NCBI GenBank assembly: GCA_039000515.1
Contig: JBCFYV010000012.1
Span: 85,466,284 to 85,530,283, forward strand
Reading direction: 5' to 3'
Length of the DNA stretch: 64,000 bases
Source: Timema cristinae
Taxonomy: Eukaryota; Arthropoda; Insecta; Phasmatodea; Timematidae
A model generated the notes under the pieces. It saw only the letters and a program-made list of their open reading frames with translations, had not been told where the DNA came from and searched no databases. How positions within the stretch are numbered: position 1 is the stretch's first letter; every line of letters starts with the position of its first letter. Both the position numbers and the translations under genes were made by a program. This document shows positions 11,101 to 22,454 of the stretch, piece after piece.

Positions 11101-13106
11101 GGACATCGATATGATAATGACATCTGCTGCCATGAACGAAGAACTGGAAGTGTTCCTGTCAAGGAATACTACTGGTGGTGTGCGTTGTGCTTACGTTGTT
11201 CCAGTGTATGAAATTCATTCCAATTTCACCCTGCCACCAAGAAACAAGAAGGACCTCCTCAACCTGGTGGCAGAAAAAAATGCTCGACCGTTTCATATAA
11301 AAGTTTTCGCTAAAAATCAAGGAATTTCCAATTTAAATCGATGGGAAAAACTTGCCGTAAGAAATGAAGTGCGAGTAGCTTATAATGTGACAACATTTAA
11401 ATATTGGTATGAGCCAATTTATATCGCTGATAAAAGTGCACCTTTGTTTGATGAGAGGTTTATTGGCTACGGCAATACCAGGAATACTCAGGTAATTTAA
11501 TGGAAAAATACTATATTTACTTGTGTTTATTCTGCACATTTTCTCCAGATTTTCCAGGCCTCTCACAAGGTCTAAAGCGTTAAGCCTTAGGTGCTGACCG
11601 ACCATTTCTAGTTTTAATCCTAATCGGAATGGTTAATCAAATGGTGTACAAGTAATTAGGACTCCTCTACAAATGATGTAACAAACTTAATAAAACCATC
11701 CACATTATGAGTCGACAAATTCGATATCCATCTATCTGGTGTGCACAAATGAATAAAGAGTTATCCAAAAATAAACAAAATAAGTCAATCCAATATCCAA
11801 TTTTCATAGGAAGGGGCTGATTTGACAGCTAAAAAAGTTACTAAATCTAATTTGACATATTTATACATTGGGTCATATCATCTGCAGTTGTTACTTTTGA
11901 TAGATATTATCAATACCAATAAAATATGTTTGTATTTTCTTAAAGGCCCTTCCTATGAAAAATTGGACTTATGACTGTTTAGAGAAGTGCTGCCCACTCT
12001 TGATATAATATTCAGTTTGTTATAGCTCACAAAAAAAACCTAAGTGACTGGTCCAATAAAAACAGGTAATGTGATTGTATATTTTTATTGCAAATTATTT
12101 AAATATTGCTTTAAGAAACCCCAATCTTAACATGAATGGATTACCAGTATTTGGGACTTAATAGGTTTATTCAACTTTGAACCACTTGTATTTTTCATGA
12201 TAAAATCTACAACTTGAAATACTTAAACTTGAAACTCTTGAAGTGTCTTGGAGCTCTACTAGTCCATTTATTGTAATTTAGACCTTTTCTGATATTTGAA
12301 AAATTACTGAAAATAGTTATGAGTTTTCCTACTTTGAGATTATGTCTTGTCACTTTTGACACTTGATGTAAACTGACTTCATCAAAGTGGTTGATATTTA
12401 CTTGTTTATTACATCTTGATCTCAGGTTATGTATTTTCAGAGCTATGAGATGTTCTTGAATCAATGGACATTTTGTGTATTGGATAACGTCTTCTTGGTC
12501 CACTGGGGGTTCCAGCAGCTATCCCAGCACCCTGCTTGGAGGACTGAGCAAATTAATAAAAACAACAAACTGCTCGCAGATTTTTTCCGTGAGATGGCTG
12601 TTCGCTATGATACAGACCCATTCCATTTCATAAAAAGATTTAAAAAGAAATCTCCACAAGTCTCTGTTGTTTACAATCCATCAAAGGTGTTTAGTTATTG
12701 TCTATTCACAAAATCATATTTCTGTGTTATTTGGGATTCATTCACTTTCAGTTTAAAACTAGTTTGTATAATGTTAGTTAAGTATGAAGACAAGATTTAT
12801 GTTTACATATCAGTTTTTATTGTATCTTACTAACTGTTCACATTTTATGCATATGTTTTAATTAAGCTAATGCATTAGGGATGAGTAAGATTGAATTTTG
12901 AGTAAGTGTTCCCACATTTGCATGGAGGTCAAGTGAAAAACAATATTAGGATTATTACTTAAATTAGTGGCTCAATATAATATGCTACTCTTTGGAAATG
13001 TTAACTCAAAAATATTATACAAATCAGTTTACTGTAGTTTTAATGTCAAGTGAACTAATTTTTTAAGCTTTTGTTTCTTTTGTTACAGAAAAAGAAATTG
13101 ATTTGA
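4987..13106 (+). CDS. B4GAT1: Beta-1,4-glucuronyltransferase 1-like glycosyltransferase (GT49), six coding exons
   Basis: The proposed coding exons are 4987-5121, 7933-8004, 9294-9575, 10868-11491, 12441-12686 and 13089-13106. All junctions are phase 0, and together they give 458 residues (human B4GAT1 is about 415). Residues 1-10 are a short basic cytoplasmic tail, 11-30 a hydrophobic signal anchor, and about 31-80 a stem with Asn-X-Thr sequons. The catalytic domain follows. It contains LDSSGRY and LATHASLEHL near its start, the metal-binding D242-I-D244 motif, the conserved VVPVYEIHS and FDERFIGYG segments, and LDNVFLVHWGFQ near the C-terminus. The family acts in the Golgi, adding glucuronic acid to a xylose primer in matriglycan synthesis on alpha-dystroglycan. 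That role here is inferred from similarity. No frameshift or internal stop is seen. Another GT49 paralogue is possible, since insects can have several. Confidence 0.88.
5304..5356 (+). repeat. Isolated SINE 3' tail with (AAT)n
   Basis: It reads ataacccgaatgggtagtaa, then gacgcggtgctaataataat. This is the common 3' end of SINE families A and B, here without a recognisable head, so it is a strongly 5'-truncated copy. Confidence 0.6.
6880..7350 (+). mobile_element. Non-LTR retrotransposon (LINE) fragment, 3' part
   Basis: Around 6935-6975 the DNA closely matches the better-preserved LINE at 24.9 kb (tttttgaggagcat, agctgtcac-agagaaa), encoding a degraded LRSxLAVTRRN stretch. Past 7290 the motif attttactaaactgacctg followed by gactggaaacaatt and a GAT-rich tail recurs at 26.9 kb and marks the element's 3' end. 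The frame is broken by stops. Confidence 0.65.
7933..8004 (+). CDS. B4GAT1: B4GAT1 coding exon 2: stem region
   Basis: This is a 24-codon exon between a strong acceptor (ttgtttttattgttacag ending at 7932) and a strong donor (TTT|GTAAGT at 8005), phase 0 on both sides. It ends in QTVKF and joins IVQYLDPSLGMLDSSGRY in the next exon. The join aligns without gaps to the human stem/catalytic boundary (DQVK followed by LDASGDY). The segment has two sequons (NET and NQT), fitting a lumenal stem. Confidence 0.62.
8205..8345 (+). repeat. MITE-like dispersed repeat (core)
   Basis: The segment with gacagctagaaaaatttact and ttatctacagctgtcacttt matches cores at 11.83-11.93 kb and 34.63-34.73 kb, and in reverse at about 29.57-29.69 kb. 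It lies inside a B4GAT1 intron. Terminal repeats are not clear in this copy. Confidence 0.45.
9294..9575 (+). CDS. B4GAT1: B4GAT1 coding exon 3: start of catalytic domain
   Basis: This exon has 94 codons, acceptor ttggttgtctctcag and donor CAG|GTGAGT. It encodes LDSSGRY, LATHASLEHL and WPGPVSIALFVPD, the conserved N-terminal part of the GT49 fold. Confidence 0.9.
10185..10262 (-). repeat. SINE family C head, minus fragment
   Basis: A reversed tRNA-like head (agaaatcaaactcaggacac, then ttagctcagtaggcagac) matches the copies at 15.9-16.1 kb and 2.4 kb. Confidence 0.55.
10270..10390 (-). repeat. tRNA-derived SINE, family D, minus fragment
   Basis: On the minus strand it reads with an A-box-like tagctcattggtagtggttt and a B-box-like cgggctcagttaccg. 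It resembles other family D fragments at 13.2, 13.4 and 37.3 kb. Confidence 0.45.
10469..10628 (-). repeat. SINE family B, minus, 5'-truncated
   Basis: It begins with the reversed (ATT)n tail and gcaccgcgtcttactaccc, followed by body sequence (ggtagggtgattgtgagatg; cgtggaatccgaaccacggt). The body is nearly identical to the fuller copy at 41.27-41.56 kb, but the tRNA-like head is missing. Confidence 0.7.
10868..11491 (+). CDS. B4GAT1: B4GAT1 coding exon 4: GT49 core with DxD motif
   Basis: This exon has 208 codons, acceptor ttgcttcacag and donor CAG|GTAATT. It encodes YPQNILRNIAR, then MMCVDIDM with the DxD motif at 11102-11110, the VVPVYEIHS strand, the RPFHIKVF segment, and WYEPIYIADKSAPLFDERF. 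All are hallmarks of B4GAT1-like enzymes. Confidence 0.93.
11796..11968 (+). mobile_element. Short MITE with ~20-bp terminal inverted repeats
   Basis: Left end ccaattttcataggaaggg and right end cccttcctatgaaaaattgg are inverted copies that enclose the ~130-bp core shared with 8.2 and 34.6 kb. It lies in the intron between B4GAT1 coding exons 4 and 5. No transposase is present. Confidence 0.65.
12441..12686 (+). CDS. B4GAT1: B4GAT1 coding exon 5: C-terminal catalytic segment
   Basis: The acceptor is gtattttcag ending at 12440; a second AG at 12425 would put extra residues before the conserved SYEMFLNQ and is less likely. The exon encodes VLDNVFLVHWGFQ and a basic C-terminal helix. The donor AAG|GTGTTT after 12686 is phase 0. 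If the intron were retained, the frame would run on to about 12833. Confidence 0.85.
13089..13106 (+). CDS. B4GAT1: B4GAT1 last coding exon (KKKLI, stop)
   Basis: A long pyrimidine tract and acceptor (cttttgtttcttttgttacag) precede 13089. The first six codons are AAA AAG AAA TTG ATT TGA, giving a short basic tail comparable in length to the end of the vertebrate protein. The 3' untranslated region follows. An AATAAA at 13706-13711 is the first obvious candidate signal. Confidence 0.6.
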   Translation, partial: KKKLI

Positions 13107-13194
13107 ATCTGTCATTGCACAAAACAATGCTCCTGTCATTTTATCAAGCCATCCTAATTTAATCGTACTAAGTTATGTTAATTGTAAATTTAAA

Positions 13195-13275
13195 AAAATA
13201 ACACTTGGACATGATAATTGAAGCCAAGACCATTGTCTTAGCATGCCAATGTTCTACCACTGATCCATCCAAAAT
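13195..13275 (-). repeat. SINE family D head, minus fragment
   Basis: The minus strand reads gatggatcagtggtagaaca, then ttggcatgctaagacaatgg, a tRNA-like A-box region in the same register as the plus copy starting at 13382. Confidence 0.45.
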
Positions 13276-13381
13276 TTATCATCTGCTCAGGGTCATTCAT
13301 TCTTTGTGGTTTAAGGCAGAGTCTGTGATGAATGTGTGGAAACTATGAGTGAAAAATGACCTTAATCATGTGATGAATCCT

Positions 13382-13560
13382 GAATAGCTCAGTGGTAGAG
13401 CATTGGCGCATTTAAGTCTAGTGTCCCGAGCACCGCAGCCAGGATCTGTTTGGGGAAGGGAGCAGGTGATGGGGTTAGTTTCACTGACCAACTAAGTGGG
13501 ATCCTATGGTTTTTCCTTTGGGAAAATTTGAAAATTTAACTACTGCAAAATGCAAATGCA
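13382..13560 (+). repeat. tRNA-derived SINE, family D, plus copy
   Basis: The head gaatagctcagtggtagagc is a clear tRNA-like A-box region; the downstream body includes tgatggggttagtttcactg. It shows no functional tRNA cloverleaf. Confidence 0.5.
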
Positions 13561-13883
13561 CCATAAGAAATACAATAACATAATATCCAAAATAATATAA
13601 AATCTTTAAAAATGGTCATAATTCTCTAATTATTATGACTATTAAATTTTTATGAACAAATTTTTATCTATGCATACTGCTAGACTATACAAACATGCGA
13701 GTTTCAATAAATTATATTTTGAAAATTTGATTTATAAAATTATTTTATGAGCTAAAATCTGAAAATTCAAATAAGCAACTTGCATTAGCTCTTAACTCAC
13801 AAAATCACTTTTGTAATTATTCACTTTAGTCTTATGTTTATTTTCCTTGGCTTCATAGAAACTTCATTAAGAACTTCATCCTC

Positions 13884-13993
13884 CCCATGTGGAAAAATCA
13901 TACCTGGCCAGTAACTGGTCCAGATATGCCCATAAATGGGGCAGATCTGGCCAATTCCACTTCTAGGCCAAATCTGGTATTTTTCCACATGGG
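13884..13993. repeat. 110-bp foldback (near-palindromic) element
   Basis: The arms cccatgtggaaaaatcatac and, inverted, ggtatttttccacatggg flank an inner pair built on ctggccagtaactgg and agatctggcc. The whole stretch can fold into one imperfect hairpin. I see no clear target-site duplication. Confidence 0.6.
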
Positions 13994-15375
13994 CCTGGAC
14001 TGACACCTCTGGATGTATGGAAGCCCATTAAGTCTGTCTTCATTTGTAGAGTTCCTCAGGTATGATTTCAACAGCTTTAAAAAACGAGAAAGTGGTAGGT
14101 GGGTAGCAATGTCTGGAGGGATAGGGGGGTCAACCCTGAAACCCACCCCTCTTGACTGCGCCAGTGGTCTCGGGTACAATTCCCATGTCCAGATTTTTTT
14201 ATATTTTTTTTTCAAAATGATATATTGTATTTTATGTGGGTGTGCCTGTACTTAAGATCATTTCAATCTCTCTTGCTTCGCTAGTCACATACAATTAATT
14301 GTACAAGCATATTATTTCTCCATTAGCTATTTTATTATATTTTACTATTATGTCATTATTTATTTGCTATATTTTCTGTCTCTGCTTATTAGCAAAACTA
14401 CTTCTGATTTATATTCTACATACACATTTGAATTTAAAAAAGGCATTGATGTGCTGTGAATCAAATATGTTTCAAACCAAGGGGCTCCCCCACTATTCCC
14501 ACTGCCAAGTCAGTTGACGCACCCAACCTGAGCATATCTGAGCATTTGCTATCACATATCAGCTATCAAGTTCTTGAATCCAAATGAAAACTTAAAAACA
14601 CTTAGTTATGTAAAAAATGTTGAAATTCCTATCAGGGACAGGTACATGCTATTGGTGAAGACATAGATTATTCTGATTGTGGTAGTGCTGAAGTTAACAT
14701 GAGTACTTAATTTTAAGTGTAAATTTATATTAAGAAGTTATTTTACGACAAGAAAATTATTACTTCAATGTTTATTATTGAGAGTCCCACAAATAGCCTT
14801 ATGATGTTTTAATCACTTAGATTTTAGCTATTGGATTTAAATATTTCAATGGAGTAATTGGTTGAAATATATGATGCATTATTTTTAACATGCAGATCCC
14901 AAATAAATACTTTTATCAAACTGGTAATTGGTTATATAGAAAATTTAAATGTTGAGTTCTGTAAAACTTGTGGAATAAGCTATGAGGTTTTTACTAAGAG
15001 ATGTGTTTTAGTTTTTAGTAAAGTACTGATAAACAACTACAGCAAAATCATAAAAGAAAAAATATTAAAAGCCAAATTTAATTCCTCAGGTACAAGTTTT
15101 AAAAACCTATTTCCTAGTTTGATTGTTTAAAAATTGCATAAACAAATGACTTTAAATTTATACTTAGCTAAGTACCTAGCATACCATGATTTATTTTGTT
15201 ATTAGCCCATTCAGTAATTGGATTTAACTTAAATGTTATATAATGAAATGTTGCATACTAACTTTATAGAGGCCTAAGGGTGGATAAAAACCTGTTTGTT
15301 TAGTTCAAAATGTTGGCTTTATTTTGTATTACCTCCTAAATACTTATAATTTATTTAACACAAAAAGTAAGACAA

Positions 15376-15418
15376 TATATTATTATTACTCTTACTACTC
15401 GTTCGGGTTATACACTTA
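15376..15418 (-). repeat. Isolated SINE 3' tail, minus
   Basis: It reads tattattactcttactactc then gttcgggttatacac, the reversed 3' end common to SINE families A and B. Confidence 0.5.
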
Positions 15419-15944
15419 AGACAATAAAGTAAAAGTGAAATAATTAAATATTAATACTAAATTAAGACCAAGAGTAAAGAATTGTGTAGCCAGAACACGG
15501 GAACACTGTATACTTCCATGCAGTTGGTGGTGGCTGGCTGGGTGCATAGGCCTACTGTGATGTTACAAAACAAGCCTTGAGGCCCGTATATCTAGTGTGG
15601 CCTGGTTCAAACACACCTGTCCTAACGGCTAGGTAAATGTTCACTAACAATAAATCTCAAACAATTACCCATTAGAATAGTGCTATCTGAACACATGCTG
15701 TAATAGTTAGTTATATAATTGTTCTATTTCACACATTTGTAGCATGATATGGTTTTCAACTAAATTCAATATTTTTACTAACAAATCAGGTTCTATAAAT
15801 ACTCTACTTAACCTAATTGTTCTCACTAGCCTCAATACATCCATTATTGTTGCCAGGCCAGGGTAAGTTTTTTATTCAAGCCATATAATTTGCCACCACC
15901 GTCTTGCTAAGTCTGTTGTAACTTCATATGCCCTATAATCTAAC

Positions 15945-16110
15945 TTAAGACTAGGACAGACACAACATCCAGCCCCCAGCCATTAATTCATCACTGTGAA
16001 AGGGTAAACCCACATTTCACCAATAATAAATTGTTCGGCCATGGTGGTAATCAAATCCGGGACCCTTGGCTCAGTAGACAGACAGGCTACCGACTGAGCT
16101 AAGGTGTCGG
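15945..16110 (-). repeat. SINE family C, minus copy
   Basis: It contains aggacagacacaacatccag, shared with 1.25 kb, then a reversed tRNA-like B box (aatcaaatccgggaccc) and A box (ggctcagtagacagacaggc). Confidence 0.6.
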
Positions 16111-16471
16111 TTAGACAGATACACGAGTGATCTAATAAGCCAAGGGTGTCAAACTCAGATAATTGGGCTACATCATATCATTAAGGGAGCACTGCTGGAT
16201 GCACACCGAAATGAGGCAAAGTGGAAAGGGATAAATCCAGTTCCAACTTCTTCAAGTAAACCCTGAGCCACATTGGGAATTCTTCCTTCATATTTTTGTG
16301 CAGGATAGTTTAGATGGTAAGGGGCCCTAAAAATGGGTAGGTTATTAAGTGTCCTGGTAAGTTGGTTGAAATTACTCTAAATTTAAGACAAAAGGAGGCT
16401 AAACACTATAGTGATTCCAGATTTTATGGTAATGAGACAAGATCGTCACCATAAATATTTTTTTTTTTTAA

Positions 16472-16710
16472 TTTTTACCCACTTTGGTGGCCACATGGTC
16501 TAAAGTGTCACTCTAGAAATAAACTGGACTGCTAATGATGTGGAGATTGAGGTTTGAGTATCAGATAGGCGTACTGAGTGATTAAAAAAAGTTTTCCACT
16601 CTTCCTTCACATAAATAAATAAATTCAACCTTTCTTGTACCAATCACATTAGTGTAATTAGTAAATAAGCGTATAACCTTAATAGGTAGTAAGACACAGA
16701 GCCAAAATAA
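16472..16710 (+). repeat. SINE family A, plus copy
   Basis: The head is ggtggccacatggtctaaag, the B-box region gagattgaggtttgagtatc, and the 3' end cgtataaccttaataggtag then taagacacagagcc. It is full length but diverged. Confidence 0.6.
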
Positions 16711-18406
16711 AGTATTTTACAATATAACTTAGTTAAAAATGGAACAAAACTTTTTTTTGTTTAAACTCAAATTTTGTTATTTTAATTTTGTGTGAAATGA
16801 TCATTTCTATCTATTAAATAAGCCTACAATCCTGCCCTAAATTATGACTGATAGATTTCTCTAAGTACATCTAAAATCCTGTAAGTTATATAAGACGGTA
16901 TTATGTAATAAAATAAACATCATCAATATAAATTAGTAGATATGAATGTTTTTCTTTCCTTTTTCACTATGTCTCACAATCCGTCCAGTTCATCCATTTA
17001 ATTACACCAATAGGATAGGAATGAGAATGTTACAATTTAGACTAAATGTAGGCCTACTCGCAATTTGTGTGAAAATAGTGTGAAACCATTTTAAGGAAAA
17101 AACTCTTAGACACAGACTCAGGACTTAATTCTTGACCTCTTGATTAGCCAAAACTAGACTTCACAAATTTAAAGCTTAGTCCACCTGCTATGGGTGCTAT
17201 ACAGTTGACATTTTATGCAATTGCGGTTTTGGATGTTTTTATGGGCATTTGCACATTATCCAGATAATAAATAAATGCAATAAGGCTACATACCCTTGAT
17301 TTGGTAGGTTGAGATTCCTGAAACTTTCTGCACAAAAATGATTTAAACACACTCGATAATTTTTATACAGGTATTAAGTTTTTTTTTTAATACTTGATCT
17401 AAATCTTCTCTGTGGCATTTCTGTACCCATTATCGGCAGCTATAAGTATAACTTAAATTACCGGTACATAATAAGGGTGTATGTATACTCGGGGGTCACA
17501 AGGGCCCGGACCCACCAACACTTTTTGAATATAATATATTTTTTCTTTATTTTTATTTTACAACATATTTGGTAAAAACATTAATATGAAGTGGAGAACC
17601 ATTCTCTACACACAGAGAATTATTCAATTCGTATATTTTTCTTGCAAACAATGTGACTTGTGATTATCTGTTTGAAAATATTAAAATACGGGACCAGAAC
17701 AGAGATTATGTACGGGATTAGTGTTTAGTCATGAATAATACCAGCGTTCTTGAAATAAATTTACCTAATTTCTGGCATCTAACGTCTTAAATAAAAGTGC
17801 TGCCAGCTGTTGACGCAAATTGATTTTATTCTGTGCGTTGACACTAGAAGCAAAGTCGAGGCTAAAACTAGCGGACGATACAAAGTGTGCTGGTCATAAT
17901 AACCCAAACGCTATCTTTTTATCGAAAGTGAAGCTAACTAGCTGTAGCAATTAGCTTTGCGTTGAATAGTCATAATAGCCCTGTAGGTCTGTTTACACTA
18001 GCAGCAATAAATTACTGCGAAATCTGTCGGGTGAATGGTGCTGGCGAGTGACTTACGAGTTCTCACAAAGCTGTTTACACTTGGTGGGGAGGAGAACATT
18101 GCTCGCGCAAGGTTTGTTTCAGTCATTTTGGTATAATGTCTCCCGTCAGACGTGTCAAATATACTGCTATATTATTAATCCTAAGCCAAATCTATTCTAT
18201 TAGTAGAAAAAAACGGAAGGAAAGGCAATGCTAGGTTAAGGAGTGGATCCAGTACCTCTTTTTTTCAACTTACTTTTCTTTAATTCTTGATTAAATTGAC
18301 AACGTATATTACGCGGCTTTATAGATATTTCCACTGGGTTGGTGGAGAATTTGTTTGCTATGGGTTGTAAGTTATAAGGCATTTTTTTTAGCCTGTTTCT
18401 GTATTG

Positions 18407-18840
18407 TTAAGGCTCTGCCGCCCTCTCTGGCAGTGTGTTGAGCTTTCAACTCTCAAAATAGATGGCGTGGCTAATGTTATTCAAACTAGTGAATTCCAGC
18501 CATCAGGTTGGCAGCATTACTGGTTTGTTTAAACAATTGGGAGGCTGGCTGACCGTTAATCAGCCGAGGCTGCAAGCAGACTTTTCCTAGAACTGATAGA
18601 GATAAGAAGTGTAGTGCAGGACCGTAAAGTATGTAGGTGACCAAGTTGGACTAAACTTGGGGAGATGAAACGTCAAGAGCAGAAAAATTAGTTTATCCAT
18701 CTCAACTAACTAGACGCTTCTCTCTGGGAGTTCAAATCCCTGCTAGGGTATTTTGGGAGATCTTATTCAATCGTTTCCTTCTACTCTCCCACGCAAATAT
18801 GGGTACATTTCCTTAATTAATTCGGCCTGTTAAGGTATGA
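18407..18840 (+). repeat. ~430-bp dispersed repeat R1, plus copy
   Basis: It runs from the gctctgccgccctctctggc region to cttaattaattcggcc. It matches the reverse complement of 22455-22890 over its whole length, for example ctcaaaatagatggcgt, agtgtagtgcaggaccgtaa and gttcaaatccctgct. The 3' third resembles SINE sequence. I see no coding potential. Confidence 0.7.
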
Positions 18841-18849
18841 ACTAAGTAT

Positions 18850-19035
18850 GCCAGTGGGTTAGGGATGAATACGTTTAAATATAGAGAAAGTATACGCGCA
18901 TTCACGTGGCGAGAGAAAGAGAAAATATTTAGGAAATATCACCCAATCATGATTGAGTCACGATCTCCCTGTCATCAACAGACTAGTCTATTGCGATAGT
19001 GATACCTTAGACAATGTGGCCACCAAAGTGGGATA
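18850..19035 (-). repeat. SINE family A, minus, degenerate
   Basis: A reversed body (agtgggttagggatgaatac; cattcacgtggcgagagaaa) is followed by a reversed head (ctagtctattgcgatagtga, then ccttagacaatgtggccacc). It directly abuts the R1 copy on its left. Confidence 0.55.
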
Positions 19036-19397
19036 TTACCAATCCTCATGTCTAAAGTAACTAAACAATTAAAATATACTGCATACTTATTTTTTAGAGA
19101 AATAGTTATTTAAGGTAAAATTAGAGATAACTCATTTTTGAAGATTTTGTCACTAACTATTATACCTATACGAGAGAGTATGTAACTTACGATTTTGTCG
19201 TACCATTTATTTGCGTTTATTAGTAAGCAGGTAAAATAAAAAATAACTCAAATTTAATGTGCTAAATTTAGCCACTGTGCTTTTATTCACTTTTAAACTT
19301 TAAAGGCTAAAGAGGCAATAAAATAAATAAAAAACTGTTTCATTTCGAAGACTAAAACAATTTTGACTATAAATATATCTGTGATTTTTATTTCTGA

Positions 19398-19637
19398 TAT
19401 CCCTGCGTCATACTACCTGTTCATGTTATACGCATATATGATAATCTAATTGGGTAGTAATGAGTAGGGAAGCATTTGACTGATTATCTACCAGCATTTT
19501 TATGTAAGGAGATGGGAAAACAGGAAAAACTACCCTCAGTAGATACGACCAGGATTTGAACCCCAAGTGCTCCGCTACCAGTAGGCCAATTTAACACTGG
19601 AGTGACGCCTTAGATCAATCGGCCACTGAAGTGGATA
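19398..19637 (-). repeat. SINE family A, minus copy
   Basis: It starts with the reversed tail (ctgcgtcatactacctgttc then atgttatacgcat) and ends with a reversed head (aacactggagtgacgcctta, then gatcaatcggccactgaagt). Confidence 0.6.
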
Positions 19638-19959
19638 TCTGTTATTTAATACGGTGTTTACAATTTTCAAACATACATAGGATTTACACAATTTTCCAGA
19701 AATAAATGTTTTTGGGAATAATTTTTCATCCTATTGGTAGATTTTAACTTTAGTAATATCCTCATGGTGTCAGCCTGCAAGCAGGCTATACCAATCGAGA
19801 GGCTACAGTATGTTAGCGAAGATAGTGCCAACATTTTTGGTTTGAGGGTGCCATGTGGTCAGCACAATGAGCCTTCCAATCTTCTATCTCAGTTTTTTAG
19901 ACTGAAGCGCTACTGATTCATTCAAGTAGCTCCTCATTTGTCCTCACGAGATTGATTTT

Positions 19960-20085
19960 GGTTCCGTTTCAGACCCACTGCTTCACAGACAGAATTGGAA
20001 GCACTGGGGGTCGAACCCGGGACTTCGGGATCTGAAGCCAGTAAATCTGATCATTATACCACAAAGGCGGTCGGGTATCAACTAC
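19960..20085 (-). repeat. tRNA-like SINE head, family E
   Basis: The minus strand reads gcctttgtggtataatgatc (A-box-like) and gtcccgggttcgacccccag (B box), about 70 bases in all. It is tRNA-like in size, but pairing of the arms is poor, so I call it a SINE head and not a tRNA gene. Confidence 0.45.
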
Positions 20086-22295
20086 TTACTTACTTTGTGG
20101 CATAGGGAACACAAAAGTGAATTAACCTAAATGGTTTTAAATATTTTTTACTTATCATCGGCTCCACGTCGTGGTCAATATTTCTAAAGCGCTATGACTG
20201 AGCACTGAGTGCGTAAATTAATCAGTTCTAGTAACTTTACTAGTTCGATTTCCTGTAAGATTGAAATTACTTAGTACTAGCGTGATACGAACTCGGCCAA
20301 GGCATAAGAGATTTTGAACATACTATAAGTGCGTTATAGTGTTAGCAAAATTTACTTTCAGCTAAGAGTTTTTTTTAGAAAAAGTACTTGAAATTTCAGA
20401 ATAATCGCTCCATTGTTATATAGAAATATTTATTTGTATCTTAATTTTGATATTATTTCTCAGTAAATAATGTATCGCTACTCATCCGATGTACTTAAAT
20501 TAGTAGATACAGATAGCCTAATCACCAGTAATATGCATACCATTAAAAAATCTTACCCCTAGTTCTTATCATCAGGAGATGCAACATAATAAAGTTAATC
20601 GCAATACTCCACAATCTACATGAATACATGAATTAAGTTGGAATATTGTTTACATTATTATTAGTATTAAAAAATCTTTTTTATACTGGTTATTAGCATC
20701 TAATCTATGTAAACTACTCAGGTCGTTCAACAATATGGAATTTACACAAGGAGCTTTTTTTTTTCTTTACTAAACATTGGTTCCCAATTTAGTGCTTGTA
20801 TGAAAAGAAATAATATATTCTATTACTGACACTATTTTTTATTGCTATATATTTTTAATCAAAGTTAGCCTTAGTGGCATTTATTTGTAATAAGCTCTTT
20901 AGCTAACGTAAATGACGCCTTGACACGAGCTCTATTCCTTTGTATAGGTGTGATTTCAAACTATATTTTAATTATCTTTGATACATTATTGTTAAATTAA
21001 ATAAGATTTAAAAAATGGAATCGGCTCTAATGCCAAATTAAAATAAATTAATGTAAATTTATGTTATTAATTTCACGATAGCACGTTTACGTACTGAACT
21101 GTGGACTTAGTGTTCGTTTCCCGCCATATCTGAAATAATTATCGTGGTGAAATTAGGTTTTCTCCTCCTAAATAGTGATACATTGACGGTTGGGGAATTC
21201 CGTTTGTAGCCTTTATATGAATATTTTTGGATGTGTCATGTTCTGGTTCAGAATATTAACGTATAAGGTCCATAGATGTATATATATTTAAAATTAAAAT
21301 TAAATAATCTGGCCTAGAGGTATTAAATATATTGGGACACTTGAATTGAATTTTAGTAGCTATGTTCTATAGAGAAAACGGGGAACGGGGTTTAGGGGGT
21401 TCATAATTATATGCTTACATTTATGAAACTACGGGCATGGGAGATTATGTGCCGTATGAATGGGAGCATTGTGTATCAACCTGAACTAATGTATTTTCCC
21501 TCAGCACTATGATTTCACACATACTATTTTTAGAGCATAAAGTGTTTCTCCATATCTATTTCAACGCAGTAGATTTTGATATATCCCCTATATTTCATGC
21601 CTTTTTCGTATGAAACATCTTCATGTCCGTGTCTTTTGAGTTTATGAAACACTAAGTAGATGACGTACTAAAAATAAAAAAATAAAAAACTTTTTTTAAA
21701 TTATTATTGTATCCTAGAAAAATAAAATGAATATTAACTAAATCAAGAATATTTTTCTAGTACAATATTTATATAGACTCAATTATTAACTTCCCATATT
21801 CTCTAGATGCACCGTAGGGTGCCTCAGCACCCCATTGAAAACTTATGGCTTAGACTATAGAGAAGATATTCTCAAACTGTGGTATGTGTACCTCCACAGA
21901 TACGCGATGTAACACTGAGTTATATGAATGATAAAATACTGTATGATAGTAGTAAGTCTGATAGAACAATTAACGCAGATTTTGATGTAAAGTGATGACA
22001 TTTATTATACTTTCATTTCATCTGGTTTTGTTTACATTACCTCTGGGGCATTATTAACCTTTGTAACGACCGTTTATAATTTTCAAGACAACAGATATGT
22101 ATGTCCGTTTACTACATGAAGAGCTGAAAGGGTTACGTTGGTTAGGGGCCTTCCTTAAATTACGTTAAGACTTTTTATATGATTTTCAATCCACCCTCCC
22201 CTCACGTAATGTATCGTAGGATGTCCATAACACCCCCAATAAAAATCCTTACGTAAGATAAATTATATCAAATGAGAAATAAAAGTTAGCAATAT

Positions 22296-22340
22296 ATATA
22301 GCAATATATATAGCAATATATATAGCAATAAGTTAGCAAT

Positions 22341-22390
<50 letters not shown>
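22296..22390. repeat. Microsatellite: (gcaatatatata)n then (AT)n
   Basis: Several 12-base gcaatatatata units are followed by an uninterrupted AT tract, just left of the inverted R1 copy. Confidence 0.9.
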
Positions 22391-22391
<1 letters not shown>

Positions 22392-22454
22392 CTAAAAATC
22401 ACGTTTTACTTCACGCCTGGGCTGAATGCATATATATTAATGGCGAAATTGAGG

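Noticed and set aside
19960..20085. Possible functional tRNA gene on the minus strand
   Set aside because: A and B boxes are present, but acceptor and anticodon arms do not pair well, and similar tRNA-like heads occur in several SINE families here.
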